7,580 bases of DNA, taken from the NCBI GenBank assembly GCA_903837815.1, contig CAILWD010000541.1, forward strand, positions 1 to 7,580, in the 5' to 3' direction. Of this stretch, positions 5,209-7,580 are shown one piece after another (the first letter of the stretch is position 1; the number at the start of each line of letters is the position of its first letter). Under the pieces are notes generated by a model. That model made no database searches, was not told where the DNA came from, and saw only the letters and a list, made by a program, of their open reading frames with translations. The translations under genes were made by a program, and so were the position numbers. The DNA is from an uncultured Chloroflexota bacterium (GTDB lineage Bacteria > Chloroflexota > Anaerolineae > Anaerolineales > Villigracilaceae).

Positions 5209-5244
5209 TTGGATAACCAAAGAGCAAAGGCGATGATATTATGA
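5209..5244 (+). CDS. Possible 11-codon TTG-started ORF, ATGA-coupled to dhaK
   Basis: A strong AAGGAG (5199-5204) lies too far upstream (36 nt) to serve dhaK directly. Four nucleotides after it, a TTG (5209-5211) opens a frame of 11 codons (ending KAMIL) whose TGA at 5242-5244 overlaps the dhaK ATG as ATGA. It could load ribosomes that re-initiate on dhaK, whose own Shine-Dalgarno is weak. This is tentative, because the spacing is short and TTG starts are uncommon. Confidence 0.2.
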   Translation: MDNQRAKAMIL

Positions 5245-6242
5245 AAAAACTCATCAACAAACCCGAAAATGTAGTCCACGAGGCTCTTGAAGCGATTGCA
5301 ATTGCCCACTCTGACCTCGTAAAGGTTCACTATGACCCGAACTTTATCATGCGAGCCGATGGCCCCATCAAAGGTAAAGTTGGCATTATCTCCGGCGGCG
5401 GTTCGGGTCATGAGCCTATGCATGGCGGTTTCGTAGGCATGGGTATGCTCGATGCAGCCTGCCCAGGCGCCGTATTTACCTCCCCCACTCCCGATCAAAT
5501 GCTGGAAGCGACAAAAGCTGTGAACGGCGGCGCTGGAGTTCTGCATATTGTCAAGAACTACACGGGCGATATTATGAACTTTGAGATGGCTGCCGAACTG
5601 GCTCGCGCTGAAGGCATGGAAGTAGAAGCCGTAGTGACCGATGACGACGTGGCAGTGAAAGACAGCCTCTACACAGCCGGCCGTCGGGGTGTTGGCGTGA
5701 CCGTGCTTGCCGAAAAATTATGCGGCGCTGCCGCAGAACAGAAGCGCTCGCTCAAAGACGTGGCCGATGTATGCCGCAAGGCCAAGAACTTTGGCCGCTC
5801 GATGGGAATGGCGCTGACCTCCTGCACGGTACCTCATGCCGGCAAACCCACTTTTGACCTGCCCGAAGATCAGATGGAAATCGGCATTGGCATTCATGGC
5901 GAACCGGGACGCACCCGCATGCCGCTCAAGAGCGCAGATGAAATCACTGAAATGCTCATGGAGCCTATCATCAGCGATATCCCCTACAAAGCTGGTGATG
6001 AAGTACTGATGTTCGTCAATGGCCTGGGTGGAACCCCGCCGATCGAACTCTACGTTGTCTATCGCAAGGCGCACGAAATCGCCACCAAGCATGGGCTGAA
6101 AGTTGTTCGCAGTCTGGTCGGTCCATATATGACAAGCCTTGAAATGGCCGGGACATCCATCACGCTATTGAAGATGGACGCCGACATGCTCAAGTTATGG
6201 GATGCTCCTGTCAAAACACCCGCACTACGCTGGGGCGCCTAA
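5241..6242 (+). CDS. dhaK: Dihydroxyacetone kinase, substrate-binding subunit DhaK
   Basis: A 333-residue DhaK, the subunit that binds dihydroxyacetone covalently as a hemiaminal on a histidine and receives phosphate from nucleotide on DhaL. The N-terminus MKKLIN is typical and supports the start. The GGGSGHEPMH block gives His57. NYTGDIMNF gives Asp110, and GIGIHGEPG gives the hemiaminal His219. These match E. coli His56, Asp109 and His218 with a one-residue shift. The ending WDAPVKTPALRWGA is also characteristic. The length suits the shorter DhaK forms: a segment present in the 356-residue E. coli protein after HGEPG is absent. Upstream, AAAGG (5226-5230) is a modest ribosome site 10 nt from the ATG. 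The gene lies between glpF and dhaL, with a stable hairpin after its stop. Confidence 0.96.
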   Translation: MKKLINKPENVVHEALEAIAIAHSDLVKVHYDPNFIMRADGPIKGKVGIISGGGSGHEPMHGGFVGMGMLDAACPGAVFTSPTPDQMLEATKAVNGGAGVLHIVKNYTGDIMNFEMAAELARAEGMEVEAVVTDDDVAVKDSLYTAGRRGVGVTVLAEKLCGAAAEQKRSLKDVADVCRKAKNFGRSMGMALTSCTVPHAGKPTFDLPEDQMEIGIGIHGEPGRTRMPLKSADEITEMLMEPIISDIPYKAGDEVLMFVNGLGGTPPIELYVVYRKAHEIATKHGLKVVRSLVGPYMTSLEMAGTSITLLKMDADMLKLWDAPVKTPALRWGA

Positions 6243-6260
6243 ATTCTCAAAATTTCTCAC

Positions 6261-6291
6261 AATCAGGGCGGGTAATGACACCGCCCTGATT
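6261..6291 (+). repeat. GC-rich intercistronic hairpin between dhaK and dhaL
   Basis: AATCAGGGCGG (6261-6271) and CCGCCCTGATT (6281-6291) are perfect 11-bp complements with a 9-nt loop (GTAATGACA), 18 nt after the dhaK stop. The following TTTATT is too short and broken to be a firm terminator. It may be a partial terminator or an mRNA-stabilising element setting different dhaK and dhaL levels. The dhaL ribosome site starts 10 nt after it. Confidence 0.75.
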
Positions 6292-6310
6292 TATTCCAAT
6301 GGAGTGAAAA

Positions 6311-6949
6311 ATGCCTGTATATCGTGACGATATTGTCGCTTGGATTAAAGCTATCGCTGGAATGATCGCTGAAAACAGCAGCTACCTCACAGAACTTGAC
6401 TCTGCCATCGGAGATGCCGATCATGGAGCAAATATGGATCGTGGCTTTAAAGCGGTTACCAACAAATTGCCTGAAATCAGCGACAAAGATATAGGCACAA
6501 TCTTTAAAACCGTTGGAATGACATTACTTTCCACTGTCGGCGGAGCCAGCGGCCCGTTGTATGGGACATGGTTCCTGCAGGCAGGCATGAAAACAGCCGG
6601 CAAGATGGAACTTACCCTCGCAGATTGGACAGAGGTTCTTGAAGCCTCTCTCACTGGCATTGTAATGCGCGGCAAAGCTGAATTGGGCGACAAAACCATG
6701 GTGGATGCGCTCACACCCGCCGTCAACGCGCTAAAACAAGCCATTCAAGAAAACCAGCCACTGAACGCCGCTCTTGAGCGATCGGCAGGGTCAGCCCAAA
6801 AAGGTATGGAAGCAACCATTCCACTTGTTGCGCGCAAAGGACGCGCCAGCTATTTGGGCGAACGCAGTGCCGGGCACCAAGACCCGGGAGCAACCTCCAC
6901 CTATTTGATGCTAAAAGTTGCCGCTGAAACATGGAAAAAAAGTATTTGA
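6311..6949 (+). CDS. dhaL: Dihydroxyacetone kinase, nucleotide-binding subunit DhaL
   Basis: A 212-residue DhaL, the subunit that carries the Mg-nucleotide and transfers phosphate to dihydroxyacetone on DhaK. LDSAIGDADHGANMDRG gives the Mg-coordinating Asp30, Asp35 and Asp37. The phosphate-contacting loops GGASGPLYG (77-85) and GDKTMVDAL (126-134), and the lid segment GRASYLGERSAGHQDPGATS (177-196), are all intact. The length is typical of the free-standing subunit. GGAG at 6301-6304 lies 6 nt before the ATG. In PTS-type systems DhaL keeps ADP bound and is recharged by DhaM; no dhaM is visible here, so it either lies downstream or elsewhere, or this enzyme exchanges ATP. That choice cannot be made from the motifs alone. 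Confidence 0.95.
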   Translation: MPVYRDDIVAWIKAIAGMIAENSSYLTELDSAIGDADHGANMDRGFKAVTNKLPEISDKDIGTIFKTVGMTLLSTVGGASGPLYGTWFLQAGMKTAGKMELTLADWTEVLEASLTGIVMRGKAELGDKTMVDALTPAVNALKQAIQENQPLNAALERSAGSAQKGMEATIPLVARKGRASYLGERSAGHQDPGATSTYLMLKVAAETWKKSI

Positions 6950-7009
6950 TACGTATAGTCTGCCAGACCTGTCAGATTGCAATTCACTGAAGGAACACAA
7001 GCAGACTCA

Positions 7010-7039
7010 TTGAAGCCCTTGCATGTTGTGAAATTCAAT
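7010..7039 (+). promoter_or_regulatory. Weak candidate internal promoter before glpK
   Basis: TTGAAG (7010-7015) and TTCAAT (7034-7039), each 4 of 6 to consensus, are spaced 18 bp apart in the 127-bp dhaL-glpK gap, with a start predicted about 30 nt before the ATG. Two direct repeats, CTGCCAGA (6960-6967) and CTGTCAGA (6969-6976), lie upstream. No terminator separates dhaL from glpK, so readthrough is equally possible. Confidence 0.18.
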
Positions 7040-7076
7040 ACCATCTCTTTCAAAATCATACATAAGGAGTACTAAA

Positions 7077-7580
7077 ATGGCTAAATATTCTGTTGCAGTA
7101 GATCAGGGCACTACCAGCACCCGTTTCATGATCTTCGACCATGCAGGCAAGGTAGTTGGCATCGATCAAAAAGAACACGAACAGATTTACCCCAAGCCAG
7201 GTTGGGTTGAACACGATGCGAACGAAATCTGGACCCGCACGCAGGAAGTCATTGCAGGCGCATTGAAGAAGGGCAACATTTCCACAAAAGACATCGCGGC
7301 ATGTGGCGTTACAAATCAACGCGAAACCACCGTCGTTTGGGAAAAGGCAACCGGCAAACCCGTATACAACGCCATCGTTTGGCAAGATACCCGCACCGAT
7401 GCGATTTGCAATGAACTCGCCAAAGACGGCGGCCAGGATCGCTTCCGCACGAAGGTGGGTCTCCCATTGGCCACCTACTTCTCAGGCCCCAAGGTCAAAT
7501 GGATTCTTGACAATGTTGACGGCGCGCGCGCAAAAGCGGAAAAAGGCGAAGTGCTCTTCGGCAATATCGACACCTGGGTC
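7077..7580 (+). CDS. glpK: Glycerol kinase, N-terminal part (runs off the window)
   Basis: The first 168 codons of a canonical FGGY glycerol kinase, which makes sn-glycerol 3-phosphate from glycerol and ATP in the cytoplasm. The N-terminal phosphate motif is intact: VAVDQGTTSTR with Asp9, Gly11, Thr12/Thr13 and Arg16. Glycerol contacts Arg82 and Glu83 in NQRETT, Trp102 in AIVWQDTRT and Tyr134 in LATYFSG are present. GWVEHDANEIW (42-52) is identical to the segment in the degenerate paralogue encoded at 2250-3755. Every motif position altered in that paralogue's N-terminal third is normal here. AAGGAG at 7064-7069 precedes the ATG by 7 nt. The catalytic Asp and C-terminal half lie beyond the window. 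It is the fourth visible gene of the glpF-dhaK-dhaL-glpK operon. Confidence 0.96.
   Translation, partial: MAKYSVAVDQGTTSTRFMIFDHAGKVVGIDQKEHEQIYPKPGWVEHDANEIWTRTQEVIAGALKKGNISTKDIAACGVTNQRETTVVWEKATGKPVYNAIVWQDTRTDAICNELAKDGGQDRFRTKVGLPLATYFSGPKVKWILDNVDGARAKAEKGEVLFGNIDTWV

Noticed and set aside
4407..5546. Long 379-codon minus-strand frame across the glpF region
   Set aside because: It lies opposite glpF and the start of dhaK. The translation is low-complexity (His, Asn, Gly, Asp rich) and matches no family, as expected from the complement of a biased coding strand.
6296..6305. CCAATGGAGT shared with the right arm of the 3920-3955 inverted repeat
   Set aside because: It consists largely of the dhaL Shine-Dalgarno and has no matching left arm nearby, so the match is probably chance.
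7056..7385. Minus-strand 109-codon frame opposite glpK
   Set aside because: It is antisense to highly conserved glycerol kinase motifs and has no identifiable product.
1..7580. CRISPR array or phage/defence genes
   Set aside because: No regularly spaced repeats of 20-40 bp and no cas, nuclease or phage-like proteins are visible.

Overview
The window reads as a chromosomal segment of a free-living bacterium with moderate GC (about half) and conventional Shine-Dalgarno sites. The gene content (a soluble PAS/HisKA_3 kinase with a NarL-type regulator, split DhaK/DhaL subunits, a short MIP channel) would fit an Anaerolineae-type Chloroflexota. That is a guess from protein flavour, not a demonstrated assignment. 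All genes are on the plus strand.

Region 1 (1-397): the tail of an ISAs1-like transposase enters from the left edge and stops at 217. It is followed by about 180 bp with a plausible sigma-70-type promoter (291-319). Region 2 (398-3755): an apparent three-gene operon of a cytoplasmic PAS-histidine kinase, a NarL/FixJ response regulator, and a full-length FGGY protein that clearly descends from glycerol kinase. This last protein has lost nearly every catalytic and ligand-binding signature: the N-terminal phosphate-binding Asp and Gly, the Arg of that motif, the glycerol-contacting Tyr, the catalytic-base Asp, the GLGAPYW motif and the DGGA adenosine motif. It looks like a glycerol-kinase pseudoenzyme.

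Region 3 (3756-4484): a 729-bp AT-rich intergenic region dense in signals. It has two perfect inverted repeats, five GCGCAA cores within 375 bp, a possible 7-codon leader peptide, a 39-codon ORF with a good ribosome binding site, two mutually exclusive RNA stems, and a textbook Rho-independent terminator 140 bp before glpF. It resembles a regulatory leader or a small independent transcription unit.

Region 4 (4485-7580): a glycerol/dihydroxyacetone operon, glpF - dhaK - dhaL - glpK. The glpK is canonical and runs off the right edge. GlpF admits glycerol; GlpK makes glycerol 3-phosphate; DhaK/DhaL phosphorylate dihydroxyacetone. No dhaM and no glycerol dehydrogenase are in view.

The most interesting idea is that the degenerate glycerol kinase is a sensor or adaptor for the adjacent two-component system, which would control the downstream glycerol operon through the signal-rich intergenic region. 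The motif losses are visible in the sequence; the regulatory role is inference.
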